From the NCBI GenBank assembly GCA_033557465.1, contig CM066033.1, positions 389,367,289 to 389,431,288 on the forward strand: a stretch of 64,000 nucleotides of DNA. The letters run 5' to 3'. The notes beneath the pieces are model-generated. The model did no database searches. It was not told the DNA's origin and saw nothing but the letters and a program-made list of their open reading frames with translations. Positions 62,705 through 64,000 of the stretch are shown here, piece by piece (position 1 is the first letter of the stretch; the number at the start of each line of letters is the position of its first letter). Source of the DNA: Ichthyophis bannanicus (taxonomy: Eukaryota > Chordata > Amphibia > Gymnophiona > Ichthyophiidae). The position numbers were made by a program, and so were the translations under genes.

Positions 62705-64000
62705 TGTATGGTCCTCGAGAAGACCTGCCAGTTCCTTCAGAAGGTGGTCCCGGTGAAGGAGGAGACCTGGAGAGCTCTCGCGGAAAATGGGGAGGCAGAT
62801 GGACCAAGTGGAGGAGGTAACCCTCCCTGACCACCCTCAGTGCCCAGGTATCGGTGGTAATGGTTACCCAGCTCGAGGCATAGAGAGTCAGTTGTCCTCC
62901 TGTAGGCTGGTGACTTCTTTGGGGTAGAGTGGCTATGCTAGAGTAGTCAAAAACTCCCCCCTGGCTGGGCCAGAGCCGGTGGCTGGGGCTTCGGAGCCTT
63001 TTGCTTACACAGGCCATGCCCTTGTCCTTTGGCCTGCTGCCCTTGTTGGGGAGCTGAGGAAGCCTGAAAATGTGGGTAGTTGCGATAAGCAGCTCCCTTC
63101 CTTGGTTAAAAAGGCTTTTTACCTGAAGCCTTTCTTCAGGGAGGGGCAGCGGTCTTCTAAGAGAGCCTGGTCTTTGTCATGAACGCAGTCTCCAACTTGG
63201 CAGCCTTGTCGGTCATGGGCTTGCCAAAGAGGTTTTCTCCCTGGCAGGGGACATCGACCAACTTGTCCTGGACCCACTGCTCGAGGTCAGACAACTGGAG
63301 CCAAGCCTGGCGGCATGCACCAATGCCTGCCACGGCTAACCGGGCCGCCAACTCAAACCAGTCATAGGCCGCTCGAGACATAAATATGGAGCATTCAGAC
63401 GGCCTTGGACAGGCCCCTGAAGTGCTGCAAGGGTTCCTTGGAGAGGCCAGCTGAGAAACTGGCAAGTTCCTTTGCCAGGTTCCTCAGGTACATGCCCATG
63501 TATAACTGGTAGGCCTGGACTCGGCAAATGAGCACTGAGCCCTGGTATCACTTCCTGTCGAGGGCGTCCAAGATGCAGGCCTCCCTAGCGGGGAGGGGCA
63601 CCGAGGAGTGCGCCTTCTGGCTCTTCAGCTACAGCATGGCCGACTCCACCACCATGGAGCTATGCAGCAGTTACGACTTCTGGAAGCCAGGTCTCCAGCG
63701 GACTCGATACATCGAGTCGAGCCGCTTGCTCACCACCGACAGACGCCGGCATTTCCCACAAGTGGAACATGAGCCGTTCCAGGATGGGAGGAATGGGCAC
63801 CGTGAGCAATTCCCGAGGGGGAGCCTCGTACTGGAGGATCTCGAACTCATCAGCCCAAGGGTCCTCCTCCTACTCGGTCGGGAATGCCAGGGCCTTAGAC
63901 AAGTCTTATACAAAGTCTAAGAATCTCATGTCCTCCAGCAGGGACCTTCTCCGAGGTTCTGAGATAGGGGAGTCCGAGGGGACGTCGCAGTGTCGATGGA
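62705..64000 (-). pseudogene. DIRS G gag, cut by window edge
   Basis: ORF 63157-63465 reads SRAAYDWFELAARLAVAGIG ACRQAWLQLSDLEQWVQDKL VDVPCQGENLFGKPMTDKAA, the most complete version of the conserved Gag C-terminal block in the window. Further right, plus-strand readings at 63600-63960 match the MVVESAMxxLKSQKxHSS and LEILQYEAPxxELLTVP parts seen in DIRS E. Stops interrupt it. Confidence 0.7.

Larger units (their letters stand above)
60766..64000 (-). mobile_element. DIRS G (lineage 1), 3'-truncated, running off the window
   Basis: It begins inside the recombinase near 60766 with no left terminus, so it is 3'-truncated. From left to right on the plus strand it then shows YR N-terminus (60766-61040), methyltransferase (60996-61454), RNase H (61435-62071), RT (61990-62704) and gag (62685 to the edge). 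It is closest to DIRS E. The 5' end lies beyond 64000. Confidence 0.8.

Noticed and set aside
20819..64000. Further upstream MIA3 exons
   Set aside because: No additional coiled-coil coding stretch with splice sites could be found outside the transposons, so none is claimed.

Overview
The window is vertebrate nuclear DNA made almost entirely of nested transposable elements, lying inside one host gene. Three short, correctly phased exons on the minus strand (20763-20818, 1615-1705, 1389-1527) encode contiguous coiled-coil residues that I recognise as MIA3/TANGO1, the ER exit-site receptor for bulky cargo. The remaining ~63.7 kb is intron: one complete intron of about 19 kb (20762-1706), one of 87 bp, and at least 43 kb of an upstream intron running off the right edge. 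The mix of abundant DIRS tyrosine-recombinase retrotransposons, CR1 and L2 LINEs, a Tc1 transposon and an L2-tailed SINE points to an amphibian with a large genome, most likely a caecilian, with salamander as the alternative. That species call is an inference.

DIRS elements fill most of the window, nearly all on the minus strand. Lineage 1 (called here A, B, C, D, E, G, H, plus one inverted end fragment) has terminal repeats built around a cacatatgggtgac-type motif. It has a Gag with a Cys/His finger near the N-terminus, then RT, RNase H, a DAM-like methyltransferase and a tyrosine recombinase (YR). Lineage 2 (J, I, K) has different termini. Internal complementary regions, the hallmark of DIRS replication through a circle, can be read in A, B, C, D, E, H and I.

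Layout. 1-132: end of DIRS K. 250-1036: L2 tail. 1389-1705: two MIA3 exons. 1770-3531: decayed CR1. 3532-20345: old DIRS J, split by DIRS A (7355-19877), which itself holds a SINE, the gag-only DIRS B (8494-13631) and an unidentified insert with a 272-codon ORF. 20763-20818: third MIA3 exon. 21606-~59690: DIRS H, expanded to 38 kb by an L2 fragment, an LTR-like insert, a Tc1 element (24536-31740, itself holding DIRS I and a SINE) and an L2 LINE (31921-~56600). That L2 was later hit by DIRS C (32732-38412), D (39046-49549, itself holding a near full-length CR1) and E (50111-55772). 60378-60653: inverted DIRS end. 60766-64000: DIRS G, cut by the window edge.

No tRNA, rRNA or CRISPR was seen. 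Most element genes carry frameshifts or stops. The longest intact reading frames are the 661-aa Gag of DIRS B, the 300-aa SGNH-esterase ORF1 of the CR1 and the 272-aa unidentified ORF. Element boundaries come from comparing copies inside the window by eye and are good to a few bases at termini with conserved ends, and to tens of bases where marked approximate.
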